From the NCBI GenBank assembly GCA_019638085.1, contig JAHBUL010000023.1, positions 1-60,284 of the forward strand: a stretch of DNA of 60,284 nt. Reading direction: 5' to 3'. Both the position numbers and the translations under genes were made by a program. This DNA is from Flavobacteriales bacterium (GTDB taxonomy: Bacteria > Bacteroidota > Bacteroidia > Flavobacteriales_F > PHOS-HE28). Positions 25,514-32,923 of this stretch are shown here, piece after piece; within the stretch, counting starts at the first letter, position 1, and each line of letters begins with the position of its first letter. The notes under the pieces were generated by a model, which saw only the letters and a program-made list of their open reading frames with translations, was not told where the DNA came from and did not search any database.

Positions 25514-26160
25514 GCTTCTCCGCCACTGGCGGATTCAACCTTTCATCTTTAGACTCAATCACGCTGATTGTCTTTTGATAGCGCTATCCATGGCCGCTCC
25601 TTTGCGCCCATGGACCACGAACAGTTTCCGGAAGTGCGGCATCCATCCTGCGGAGTGGGATGCATCGATCTGGGGCATCTGCTGATCAAGGCTTGGCTCC
25701 GACATGCAATAACTCAATGCAAAGGACTCCCTCGCTGCCCGTACTTCTGGAGCCCATGGGACCACTCAAACGACCCGGTTGGGGTGGAAACACGACAAGT
25801 TGGATGTGCGCGCTTGTGCGGACATTGGCCTAATCGCCTGATATGCAAACGAATGCGGCTCAGCCTCGATCCGCATGCGCAGCGTCGCTGTCGTTTGAAC
25901 CCCCCCCTTCTGGAGGGCGTGTTTTGTGATCAGCCAAGGAGATCGAGAAAATGAATTGCCATCATCACCCCTCACCAGAATTAAATGACAACTCCTCGAT
26001 TGTCCATTTTAATCCCGGCATGGACCTGTTTTTTCGCCACCGTTAGATGAGCACGCCCCCAACATATTACATCATCCGCGCTACCCGGGCGTTTGTCGCG
26101 GTGTATCGATCCCTTATCATGCGCTGGCGATCAGGTTCAACGGTGCTCGGCAGTTACCTA
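25514..26160. other. Gene-poor spacer
   Basis: About 650 bp between the stem-loop cluster and the IS element. Short open frames exist on both strands, the longest plus-strand one of 128 codons at 25568-25954. They show no recognisable domain or plausible promoter and start, and I do not call them. A C8 run occurs near 25900. Nothing else could be supported. Confidence 0.5.
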
Positions 26161-26238
26161 GCGGTGGTCCGAAGAACCGTATTGAGCGAGGCGCATCATT
26201 TGGCTTGATTGAATTTCGGTTCATCGGCAGGGCTTTTC

Positions 26239-26260
26239 AGCCCGTTTTTCGGGCTTTTTC
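26239..26260 (+). terminator. Rho-independent terminator inside the IS left end
   Basis: A 6-bp stem AGCCCG/CGGGCT at 26239-26244 and 26250-26255 with a five-T loop is followed by TTTTC. Its direction would stop transcription entering the IS from the atp side. Confidence 0.6.
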
Positions 26261-26271
26261 GATCCACGAGG

Positions 26272-27315
26272 TCACACGCTCCCCATGGCTGGTCGTTTGG
26301 AGAGAAGGGTGAGCGTGCGCAGCAGGTTGTAGCACAGGTTGGTGAGGCCCACCCGGAATGTGGCGCGCCTAAGGCCGATGCAGCGGACGCTCAACCCGTG
26401 CAACTGCTTATGGATGCTGCCGAACACATGCTCCACGCGGGCGCGGGTCAGGCCGAGCTCCTTGTTGCGGGCCTCTTCCTGCTCGGTGAGGGGCTTGTTG
26501 CGACGAGCTTTCTTGTGGGTGCGGTCCTCCATCTTGGCCAGCGCGATGCCCTCCTTCACATCCTCCCAGTCATAGCCTTTGTCGGCGTACAGGTCCTGGC
26601 CCTCATCGCGCTCATCAAGCAGCTCCCAGGCCATCTCCCCATCGGGGACCGAGGCCGTGGTCACCACGTAATGATCGATCAGCTTGCTCTGGGCGTCCAC
26701 CTTCACATGGTTCTTGTACCCGTGGTAGCTCTTGCTGTTCTTCTTGGCCCACGTGGCGTCGAGGTCCTTCTGTGCCTTCTTGCGCGCAGACCAGTTGGCG
26801 GGCACCTCGCCGTTCTCAAGCAGTTCGCGGTCCTCCCGCTTGTTGTGCTGGATGGGAGCATGCACCATGCTCGCATCAACGATCTTGCCTTGGTTCACCA
26901 CCAATTCCGCTTTGCTCAACCGGGCGTGATAGGATGCGAACAGCCCCTCCATGGCCTTGGCCTTGGTCAGATGCTCCACGAACAGGCGCACCGTGGTGGA
27001 GTCGGGCACCTGATGCTGGGGCTCCAGGCCCAGGAAACGCTGGAAGCTCCGGCGGTCATTCACCTGGTATTCCAACGCCTCGGCGCTCAGCCCGTACAGC
27101 TCCATGAGCACCACGGCCTTGAAGAGCATCAGGCGGTCGTAAGGAGGCTGCCCTCCTTTCTTGGGGTCCCGTACCGGGAAGTGCGCTTCCACTTCCGGGC
27201 GGAAGGCCTCCCAGTTCACCAAGCGTGACAGCCGGGGCAGCACGTCGTTGATCTTCTCCAAGGCCTGGTCCCTGAAATGCTCGTCGAACAGGCTGCTGGT
27301 AGGGCGCTTTTTCAT
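26272..27315 (-). CDS. IS5-family DDE transposase
   Basis: A 347-residue cut-and-paste transposase. The N-terminal part has the IS5 signature PPYDRLMLFKAVVLMELYGL and the helix LEYQVNDRRSFQRFLGL. The catalytic triad is visible from the chosen start: Asp147 in KIVDASMV, Asp245 in YADKGYD and Glu295 in TRARVEHVFG, with the following R-rich C-terminal helix. A KNHVKVDAQSKLI strand matches the family. The frame extends to a TTG at 27366, but the ATG at 27315 (MKKRPTSSLFDEHF) is the usual start for such proteins. No frameshift is seen, so it may be active. Confidence 0.93.
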   Translation of the reverse strand: MKKRPTSSLFDEHFRDQALEKINDVLPRLSRLVNWEAFRPEVEAHFPVRDPKKGGQPPYDRLMLFKAVVLMELYGLSAEALEYQVNDRRSFQRFLGLEPQHQVPDSTTVRLFVEHLTKAKAMEGLFASYHARLSKAELVVNQGKIVDASMVHAPIQHNKREDRELLENGEVPANWSARKKAQKDLDATWAKKNSKSYHGYKNHVKVDAQSKLIDHYVVTTASVPDGEMAWELLDERDEGQDLYADKGYDWEDVKEGIALAKMEDRTHKKARRNKPLTEQEEARNKELGLTRARVEHVFGSIHKQLHGLSVRCIGLRRATFRVGLTNLCYNLLRTLTLLSKRPAMGSV

Positions 27316-27464
27316 GCTGCGAAGTGATCGATCACGATCCACATTGTCAAGATCCTCCAACCTCAAGTTCTCAACAGGTTCTTCGAACTACCCCAAAAGG
27401 TCTAGCTTTACACCTGGACCCATTCTCCTGAACGAATACGGCGTGCTCATTGCATGCAAGTGAC

Positions 27465-29306
27465 ATGCTCAGAACCTTCCTTCACGTGATGATCTGTCTT
27501 TCCTGTGCCATTGGGGTGAATGCACAAGCTCCCGGTGTGGACTGGGCGCTGATCCACTATGGCGGATTGGACGACTATGCAGCAGACATTGCCACGGACC
27601 TTGATGGAAACGTGATCCAAGTGGGTCGTACACGCAGTACGCCCGGCCTTGACTTCAACCTGCAGGGGAACATCATCGTGCAGAGCCCCGAAGCTCCGGG
27701 CCAGTCCTATGCGAACAGCAATTATCGCTACTCCGATTCCTACATCGCCAAGTTCGACCAGTCCGGCGGCCTTGTGTGGCACGAACGCACCACGGGAGGG
27801 TATGCGGAGATCATGGAGTCCGTGGCCACGGATGTCCAGGGGAACATGCTCGTAGGCATGTCGGTGCTTTCCACGGACGGTGCCTTGGGCAGTTATTCAC
27901 TCGCGGAGAGCAATGCGTTCTGGAAGGGTTATGTGGTGAAGCTGGATGCTGCGGGCAATGTGCTCTGGTCACAGAAGATCCTTGCCACCCAAGGCGTTTA
28001 TCCCACTACGAGCAGCCTTGGGGCCATGGTCCACCAGGTGGAAACCGATGCGGCTGGGAACGTGTACGTTGCGGGGGAGTTCTTTGCTGAAACCATCACC
28101 ATGGGGAGCCTTTCGCTCACGGCCTCCATGGCCTCACCCGTGCAGGGCGACCGGTTCATCGCACGCTTTTCGCCAACAGGCGACCCAGAATGGCTGATCG
28201 GAATACAAGGCACGGCCACGGAATCCATCTCACGGTTCAATCTCGACAGCCAGGGCGATCTCTATGTCAGTGGCGTTACCGGCAGCCCGGATCTGATCAT
28301 CGGCAACTCGGTCATTCCAACAGGGATCAATGTGTTCGGCAGCGAAAGCTTCACGGCACGGATCGGCGCGGGTGGGCAGCCGGTCTGGGTCGACCTCAAC
28401 AGTTACACGACGCTCGGCTATTCGACCATACTCAGCATCTCCGAAACGATCCCGGATGACAATGGCGGCGCTATCATCGTGGGAAGCACCTACGCCGGCC
28501 TGGATTTCTTCAGCACCTGGACGGTCACGTTCGGTACCACGAGCATTGCCATTCCCTATTCCACCAGTCCGGATTCGCTGCGGGGAAGCCTGATGTTCGT
28601 GGCCCGATACAGCGATGCGGGCGCGCCGCAGTGGATGGTGACCTCCGAAGACATCCACAACCGGGCGATCGGTGTGAGCGGCATCGACCTGGACGGCAAC
28701 GGCTGCCTGTACATCGCGGGCAGATACATCGAGCCAACGACCATCGCTGGCGACCTGCTGCCGAACGTGGATTACTGCGGTTCGGGCTGTTTTGAGCAGT
28801 ACGCGTACAAAGGCTACATAGCGAAACTTGATCGCCAAGGGAATTTCCTGTGGTCGCGCCAGGCAGGGACGACCTTCCGGATGATACCTGAAGACCTGGA
28901 GGTCGACGTGGTGGGCAATATCCACCTGACAGGTTCGCATATCCAGGGCGACATCCTGTTCGACTCTCTGCTTGTAGCCGGTTATCCGATCAGTGGTGGC
29001 TACCTCGATGCCTTCCTTGTCCGCTTCGGAGCTACCAGTGGCAATTGTGAGGGCACGGTGGGCATCGCCGAGGGAGTTGACGAAGTGGTCCACCTCTACC
29101 CCAATCCCTTCCGTGATGTTGTACATATCAACCCGCCAGGAAATTTGCGGAGCATTGAAGTATTCGATGCCTTGGGCAAGCGGGTGGCGCTGTTCCATGA
29201 GCCGACCCACCTCGATGTTTCCATGCTGGGCCATGGCCTGTATCTATTCCGCATGACCGATCGCCAGGGACGAGCCTTCGTGCAGCGCATGGTCCGCGAT
29301 CGATAG
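27465..29306 (+). CDS. T9SS-secreted beta-propeller-like protein
   Basis: A 613-residue secreted protein. The signal peptide ends in IGVNAQ (about residue 21). The body consists of repeats with words such as DLDGNVIQVGRT, DVQGNMLVGMSV, DAAGNVYVAGEF and DLDGNGCLYIAGRY, the pattern of SBBP-type beta-propeller repeats. The last 75 residues form a type A T9SS sorting domain: VVHLYPNPFRDVVHI, then LRSIEVFDALGKRV and a final GLYLFRMTDRQG strand. The protein is therefore expected outside the cell or on its surface. The ATG is about 70 bp from the IS5 element end, so the insertion may have replaced part of the original promoter. Function is unknown. Confidence 0.85.
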   Translation: MLRTFLHVMICLSCAIGVNAQAPGVDWALIHYGGLDDYAADIATDLDGNVIQVGRTRSTPGLDFNLQGNIIVQSPEAPGQSYANSNYRYSDSYIAKFDQSGGLVWHERTTGGYAEIMESVATDVQGNMLVGMSVLSTDGALGSYSLAESNAFWKGYVVKLDAAGNVLWSQKILATQGVYPTTSSLGAMVHQVETDAAGNVYVAGEFFAETITMGSLSLTASMASPVQGDRFIARFSPTGDPEWLIGIQGTATESISRFNLDSQGDLYVSGVTGSPDLIIGNSVIPTGINVFGSESFTARIGAGGQPVWVDLNSYTTLGYSTILSISETIPDDNGGAIIVGSTYAGLDFFSTWTVTFGTTSIAIPYSTSPDSLRGSLMFVARYSDAGAPQWMVTSEDIHNRAIGVSGIDLDGNGCLYIAGRYIEPTTIAGDLLPNVDYCGSGCFEQYAYKGYIAKLDRQGNFLWSRQAGTTFRMIPEDLEVDVVGNIHLTGSHIQGDILFDSLLVAGYPISGGYLDAFLVRFGATSGNCEGTVGIAEGVDEVVHLYPNPFRDVVHINPPGNLRSIEVFDALGKRVALFHEPTHLDVSMLGHGLYLFRMTDRQGRAFVQRMVRDR

Positions 29307-29528
29307 TTGCGTGGCAACAGCGCTTCGGCCGCGTAGTACTTGCGGGTGCTTGAGTGAGGGATGGCAGCGGCAGCTTGCCGCAGGCGGCCCAGCAGCGCAC
29401 GGAGCGAGGAGGCTGCGAGGAACGAGCAGCCCCCGCAGCCGCATCAACACCCGCTGAACCAAGGCAACTAAAGCGAACAGCCCGACCCGTGGGTCAGGCT
29501 GCGCGATGGGAGAGGGGCACGCCCTAAT
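29307..29528. other. Spacer with GC-rich hairpins
   Basis: Contains a perfect GCGGCA/TGCCGC stem-loop near 29367-29381 and related GCAGC words in both orientations. No gene is supported. It looks like a decayed repetitive intergenic element. Confidence 0.35.
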
Positions 29529-29559
29529 GCCGATCAGACAATGTGTCGATCAGATGATC
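29529..29559 (+). repeat. 31-bp direct repeat, left copy
   Basis: This copy matches 30113-30143 at 27 of 31 positions. Each copy holds two CGATCAGA words. The pair brackets the mazEF-like module. Confidence 0.7.
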
Positions 29560-29578
29560 GGTGCTTGGAACAGCATGA

Positions 29579-29896
29579 TCAGGATACCAGCTCCATGATC
29601 CGTGCAGCCACTTCCCGGTACTTCGAGTCGTTCACCTTCCCCGCCACGCTCTTGATGATCCGCCTATCCGCCGTGAACACCTTGTTGGGCCGGATGTGGC
29701 TGGCGATGGGCAGCCGACCGGATGCGAAGTCCAGATCGGTCAACGGAACTTCCAGCCCGTCGCGTTTGGACTGACTGGTGATCTGGCAGAGCATCACGTC
29801 ATCACCACCCCAATCCGCGATCACGAGTGCTGGACGACGCTTGCTGCCGCTCAGATCGGAGAACGGGAATGGGATCACGACGACATCGCCTTTCAT
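29579..29896 (-). CDS. MazF/PemK-family endoribonuclease toxin
   Basis: A 105-residue toxin of the MazF/PemK/CcdB-like fold. The conserved N-terminus GDVVVIPFPFSDLSGSKRRP and the ALVIADWGGDDVMLCQITSQ strand are clear, and VFTADRRIIKSVAGKV matches the C-terminal part. MazF toxins cleave mRNA at short sequence motifs when not bound by antitoxin. The ATG at 29896 overlaps the antitoxin stop in ATGA. Upstream in-frame codons lie inside the antitoxin gene and are not used. Confidence 0.9.
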   Translation of the reverse strand: MKGDVVVIPFPFSDLSGSKRRPALVIADWGGDDVMLCQITSQSKRDGLEVPLTDLDFASGRLPIASHIRPNKVFTADRRIIKSVAGKVNDSKYREVAARIMELVS

Positions 29897-30090
29897 AGCC
29901 CGGCCCACGCTTGCTCCTCCTCCTCGCTCTCCCAATCCTTGCTCAAGCTCGGTTCGCTGGCAATGGTGAGGGCTGCGGTGTCATTCAGCAACTCATTCAG
30001 CAGCACCTTCTTCTCCTGCGTGGAGCATTGGCGTATCCACGCCAACACTTGGCTGATGGAGACCGGTAGGTTGTGCTCGGAGGTGTGCAT
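29893..30090 (-). CDS. Cognate antitoxin of the MazF-like toxin
   Basis: A 65-residue acidic protein ending in a run of glutamates (WESEEEEQAWAGL), immediately upstream of and overlapping the toxin gene. It lacks an obvious DNA-binding domain. The N-terminal half is probably helical and the acidic tail probably wraps the toxin. Recognition rests on position, size and charge rather than on a named family. Confidence 0.75.
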   Translation of the reverse strand: MHTSEHNLPVSISQVLAWIRQCSTQEKKVLLNELLNDTAALTIASEPSLSKDWESEEEEQAWAGL

Positions 30091-30112
30091 GGCTTCACGA
30101 AGATAGGGCCTG

Positions 30113-30143
30113 GCCGATCAGATAATTGGTCGATCAGACGATC
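30113..30143 (+). repeat. 31-bp direct repeat, right copy
   Basis: Right partner of 29529-29559 (27 of 31 identical), lying just upstream of the antitoxin gene. Related TCTGATCATC words recur at 30193-30224. Confidence 0.7.
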
Positions 30144-30229
30144 AAACAATGGCCCACGTACAAGCGCTCGCGGGAGCATCCGGCACTCCCATCATCTGAT
30201 CATCTCATCTTCTGATCATCTGATACTCA

Positions 30230-30605
30230 CGCACTCGCCTTCGCTTTCTTGCCGCTGCTCTTGCCGTTCTCCTTCTCATCGATCGGCTTCCGCAGCACGA
30301 TCTTCCCATCGAACACATCGATCACCTGCGGCTTGCCGGTCTCGAGCGTGCCCGCGATGATCTGCTTGCTCAGTTCGTTCAGTAGTTCCTTCTGGATCAT
30401 GCGCTTGATCGGACGTGCGCCGAATTGGGGATCGAAGCCTTGTGTGCTGATGTGGGCGATCAGCTCCTGATCGAGTTGCAGATCGGAAATGCCCGTGAGG
30501 TAATCGAGCGACACGCCCAAGGCTTGTGCAAGCCTTGCGGCCACTTCAATGGAGGGCTTCACCTCACCGCGTTCGTAGCGGCCGATGTTGGAGAAGTGGA
30601 CCCGC
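30230..30605 (-). pseudogene. Chimera of an XRE regulator fragment and a ClpB C-terminus
   Basis: Two gene pieces are joined in frame. The N-terminal piece, from about 30605, is the second half of an XRE-type helix-turn-helix: HFSNIGRYERGEVKPS followed by ARLAQALGVSLDYLTG and a short linker LQLDQELI. From about 30460 downward the frame becomes the end of the disaggregase ClpB: GFDPQFGARPIKRMIQ, then LNELSKQIIAGTLETG and a Lys-rich tail. The frame extends upstream to 30856, but that part is antisense to IS66 sequence and is not meaningful. Neither half is functional as it stands. A deletion that fused two unrelated genes is the simplest explanation. Confidence 0.75.
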
Positions 30606-30630
30606 ACTCGCTCGCGTGTATCAACGCGGG

Positions 30631-30657
30631 CACACGCTCGCCTTTTTGGCGAGTGTG
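30631..30657. repeat. Stem-loop at the chimera/IS66 border
   Basis: CTCGCC and GGCGAG pair around five T residues, extended by CACAC/GTGTG after a two-base bulge. It sits between the broken XRE gene and the IS66 end. Confidence 0.45.
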
Positions 30658-30723
30658 TTGCATTGTTAGGGCGTCCCCGCCCGCCTTCATCCCGTTCTAC
30701 TTCCCCACCATCGCCAGCACACC

Positions 30724-31333
30724 GTAAGCGTCCGGTAAACCACATCTTGTAAGATTCTTTGGCCGTGCCGTGGTTTGCGGCCATGACGCAGAGTGAACAT
30801 AGGGCGGCAATGCTGAGCCATGTTGCCGCATGGAAGGCCAGCGGCCGGAGCCGCAAGAGCTATTGCACTGAACACGGCTTGAACGTGCACACCATGAACT
30901 ACTGGTATACCAAGGCGCGGCGTGAGAAGGTGCCGGGAGGCTTTGTGCCACTGGAAGTTGGCGCCAGCGATGGACTGGAGGTGCGCTATCCCAACGGTGT
31001 GCGCCTGTTGTTGCCCGCAGGCACGAGCATGGCTTTGGTGGCCGCATACGTACGGCTCTATTGATGTTGGCGCTCACCAGCGCCCACCATTACCTGTTGC
31101 GCAAGTCGCCCACCGACATGCGCAAAGGTTTCGATAGCCTGTGCGGGCTGGTGCGTGATGAGCTCGGGCGCGACCCGCTGAGCGGGGAAGTGTTCGTGTT
31201 CATCGGTTCGCGGCGCGACCGCATCAAGCTGCTGTTGTATGAGAGCGGCGGATATGTACTTTGGTACAAACGCCTCGAGCGTGGCACCCTGGAACTGCCC
31301 AAGGGCGATGGCGCGGTGAAGCTCTCTTGGGGG
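30724..31333 (+). mobile_element. Truncated IS66-family element
   Basis: The left end begins GTAAGCGTCCGGTAAACC, the typical IS66 terminal repeat. tnpA is complete, tnpB is cut near 31333, and the large tnpC transposase and right end are missing. Truncation occurs where an IS3-type end begins. Confidence 0.8.
30783..31064 (+). CDS. tnpA: IS66-family accessory protein TnpA
   Basis: A 93-residue helix-turn-helix protein of IS66 elements. The signature is WKASGRSRKSYCTEHGLN followed by YWYTKARRE and the C-terminal strand LEVRYPNGVRLLLP. It helps transposition with TnpB and TnpC. The ATG at 30783 follows the left terminal repeat by about 40 bp. The stop overlaps the tnpB start in TGATG. It is intact, but the element around it is not. 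Confidence 0.88.
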   Translation: MTQSEHRAAMLSHVAAWKASGRSRKSYCTEHGLNVHTMNYWYTKARREKVPGGFVPLEVGASDGLEVRYPNGVRLLLPAGTSMALVAAYVRLY

Positions 31334-31456
31334 TGTAAGCTCCCCCAAGATCAGGTGTGCGGGATAGTAGAACCGCAAAATCAACCTGAACTTTGGGACA
31401 ATGAGAAAGAGCAAATGGACGGAAGCGCAGATCGTGGCGATGCTGCACGAGCATGA
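31064..31456 (+). pseudogene. tnpB: IS66 TnpB, truncated and fused to foreign sequence
   Basis: The first 85-90 residues are a normal IS66 TnpB (Orf2): LTSAHHYLLRKSPTDMRKG, FDSLCGLVRDELGRDPL and GYVLWYKRLERGTLELP. After LSW the match stops. The frame then runs through the left end of an IS3-type element, adding about 40 unrelated residues, so the product is not a functional TnpB. Confidence 0.8.
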
Positions 31457-31520
31457 GCAAGGCCGCAAGGTGGCCGATCTTTGCAGGGAACATGGCGTGA
31501 GCCAGCCGACCTTCTATCGA
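31334..31520 (+). mobile_element. Fragment of an IS3-family element (left end and orfA start)
   Basis: Starts TGTAAGCTCCCCC, the TG-initiated end style of IS3 elements. An orfA start follows at 31401: MRKSKWTEAQIVAMLHEHE, then VADLCREHGV. Next an extra A shifts the frame; the expected HGVSQPTFYR reading resumes one base out of phase and stops abruptly at about 31520. The rest of orfA, all of orfB and the right end are missing. Its junction with IS66 is a 9-bp perfect palindrome (31325-31333 and 31342-31350). Confidence 0.7.
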
Positions 31521-31537
31521 TCTGGTACCATTACCCT

Positions 31538-31545
31538 AACTTTAC
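31538..31545 (+). promoter_or_regulatory. Probable -7 element for the toxin-antitoxin pair
   Basis: TAACTTTA differs at one position from TAnnTTTG and lies 20 bp before the antitoxin ATG. Confidence 0.4.
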
Positions 31546-31565
31546 CTGACCGATCAAGGTAGAAA

Positions 31566-31826
31566 ATGAACAGCGCAGCGATCAAACTGGACCTTCTGGA
31601 ACGCTTGGCCAGCATCAAGGATGATGCGACCATTAAGCAGATGGCCGCCCTCTTGCGCAAAGCCTTTCCGGAGGCGATGGCGAATGATGACGACGACATC
31701 AGCGATGAGGAGTATGCGGCATTCGAGGAGATGCGGACCAAGCGTCTGAGCGGTGAAGTGAAGTTCCTTACGGAGGAAGAGTCCATGGCAGAAGTTCGTC
31801 GCTTGATCGCTGTGGATCGGCGATGA
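31566..31826 (+). CDS. Antitoxin of a RelE/ParE-type module
   Basis: An 86-residue acidic, helical protein with a DDDDISDEEYAAFEEM segment and a C-terminal LTEEESMAEVRRLI helix. That composition is common in Bacteroidota antitoxins paired with RelE/ParE toxins. Its stop overlaps the toxin start in ATGA. No known DNA-binding motif is evident, although its N-terminal helix pair may serve. Function is inferred from the partner. Confidence 0.78.
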   Translation: MNSAAIKLDLLERLASIKDDATIKQMAALLRKAFPEAMANDDDDISDEEYAAFEEMRTKRLSGEVKFLTEEESMAEVRRLIAVDRR

Positions 31827-32116
31827 AGTACCGCTTGGACGTCTCACCGAACGTCCACCATGAAGTGGCGCGGATCTATCTGTACAGGGAGAAGCACCAA
31901 GGCAAGGGTTCAGGGAACCGCTTCCAGCCCTTGTCCGACTGTTACAAGGACATTCTCTCGAACCCCTACGGCTATCAGGTGCGGAAGGACCCCTATCGGC
32001 ATGCGATGCTACAGCGACTGAAATACCGTGTGGTATTCGAGGTTGAGGCGGATTCCGTATATGTCTACCAAGTGCGACACACAAGCCGCAGGCCCAGCAC
32101 GAAGTTCGGGCCATAG
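31823..32116 (+). CDS. RelE/ParE-superfamily toxin
   Basis: A 97-residue basic protein with the RelE/ParE fold pattern: N-terminal YRLDVSPNVHHEVARIYLY helix, a FQPLSDCYKDILSNPY helix, then the strands KYRVVFEVEADSVYVYQVRHTSR. RelE-type members cut mRNA on the ribosome and ParE-type members block gyrase; the sequence does not decide which. It is coupled to the upstream antitoxin. The module sits directly against the truncated IS3 remnant. Confidence 0.85.
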   Translation: MKYRLDVSPNVHHEVARIYLYREKHQGKGSGNRFQPLSDCYKDILSNPYGYQVRKDPYRHAMLQRLKYRVVFEVEADSVYVYQVRHTSRRPSTKFGP

Positions 32117-32217
32117 CACGGGCAATCGCAGCTTGCGGCACCAATCACTCATGTGGCGGTCATGCAGATATTCGTCGGCAGAATGATGCTGGAGCCGAAT
32201 GGCCAGAGACTGCAAGG

Positions 32218-32236
32218 GCTCGGCAAATAGCCGAGC
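32218..32236. repeat. Perfect 7-bp hairpin GCTCGGC/GCCGAGC
   Basis: Arms 32218-32224 and 32230-32236 with loop AAATA, about 100 bp after the toxin gene. The arm sequence matches the stems of the 25349-25513 cluster. It could be a terminator without a T-tail. Confidence 0.5.
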
Positions 32237-32265
32237 GCCGCGGTGAGGACCCTACTTTCATGCCC

Positions 32266-32880
32266 ATGAACCGATTTGTTGTTCTTGGGATAGGCACGCT
32301 TCTGTTGCTGTTTGCCGGATGTGCGAAGCCTCCTGCAGGTAATGTAGAACGCCGATTTGAGATGCCCGATAACCTTGGCACATTCGTGATCCTACTTGAT
32401 TCCAATCTGATCCAAGTGGACCGAGGGATCAGGCACTCGGACTATAAATGTGGAGATCAGCTTTATCAATTGCATTCGATGCGGAGTTGGCCCGACTCGT
32501 TCCCCCCTCCCCTCACAGGCCTTGACGTCACCAAAGATTCGATGTTTGTATTTGCATGGGCGGCAGACTTCTATTCTCCATCCCTATGTGACAGTGCACA
32601 GACGAATCACGAGTGGCTTACGAATGTACTCCGCATGAGACATATGGAATATCCCAATTGCGTGCCGGTTGACACCGGCATCGTGATGGTGAATGGCACC
32701 CCATGGGCCATCATCCACACATCAGACAGCATAAGCGTCCATAACGACGCGTTCTCATGCTATACCCGTAGGAACGGCCGAGCAGTGCAGTTTAGTTGGA
32801 GGCGAATTGCTCAATCGGAAGCTCGATTCGACTTTGGCGCATACGTGCGTCCGCAAATGGCTACAGCGCGATTTGAGTGA
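32266..32880 (+). CDS. Lipoprotein of unknown function
   Basis: A protein of about 204 residues with a short basic start, a leucine-rich segment and the lipobox LFAGC, so it is a lipoprotein. The mature region has several cysteines and tryptophans and no family that I recognise. An ATG two codons upstream (32260) is equally possible. A TACTTTCA element lies just before the start. The gene is clearly poorer in G and C than its neighbours, which suggests recent acquisition together with the toxin-antitoxin and IS fragments nearby. Confidence 0.65.
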   Translation: MNRFVVLGIGTLLLLFAGCAKPPAGNVERRFEMPDNLGTFVILLDSNLIQVDRGIRHSDYKCGDQLYQLHSMRSWPDSFPPPLTGLDVTKDSMFVFAWAADFYSPSLCDSAQTNHEWLTNVLRMRHMEYPNCVPVDTGIVMVNGTPWAIIHTSDSISVHNDAFSCYTRRNGRAVQFSWRRIAQSEARFDFGAYVRPQMATARFE

Positions 32881-32923
32881 GCAGCCGGCAAGTTTCTCCT
32901 GTGGCTATTCAAGTTGACTTCGA

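Larger units (their letters stand above)
26161..27394 (-). mobile_element. IS5-type insertion sequence, apparently complete
   Basis: A 1.23-kb element holding one transposase gene. Imperfect terminal inverted repeats are visible: left 26161-26186 and right 27370-27394, sharing the core TCGAAGAACC (left TCCGAAGAACC) followed by a TTGAG end, with one indel. No clear target duplication was found beside them, so it may be old or the exact ends may differ by a few bases. A plus-strand terminator-like hairpin lies inside the left end. Confidence 0.75.

Noticed and set aside
25559..25954. Open frames of 68-128 codons in the spacer after the atp operon
   Set aside because: No domain, poor codon pattern and no promoter or start context.
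29519..30675. ACGCCCTAA words in opposite orientation around the toxin and chimera region, considered as integron attC-like sites
   Set aside because: They do not fit the RYYYAAC/GTTRRRY core rule and no integrase gene is visible.
30606..30856. N-terminal extension of the XRE/ClpB chimera
   Set aside because: This part is antisense to the IS66 left end and tnpA, so it is not part of the original regulator.
31401..31550. Calling a functional IS3 orfA protein
   Set aside because: Only about 33 residues match orfA before a one-base insertion shifts the frame; the downstream part is missing.
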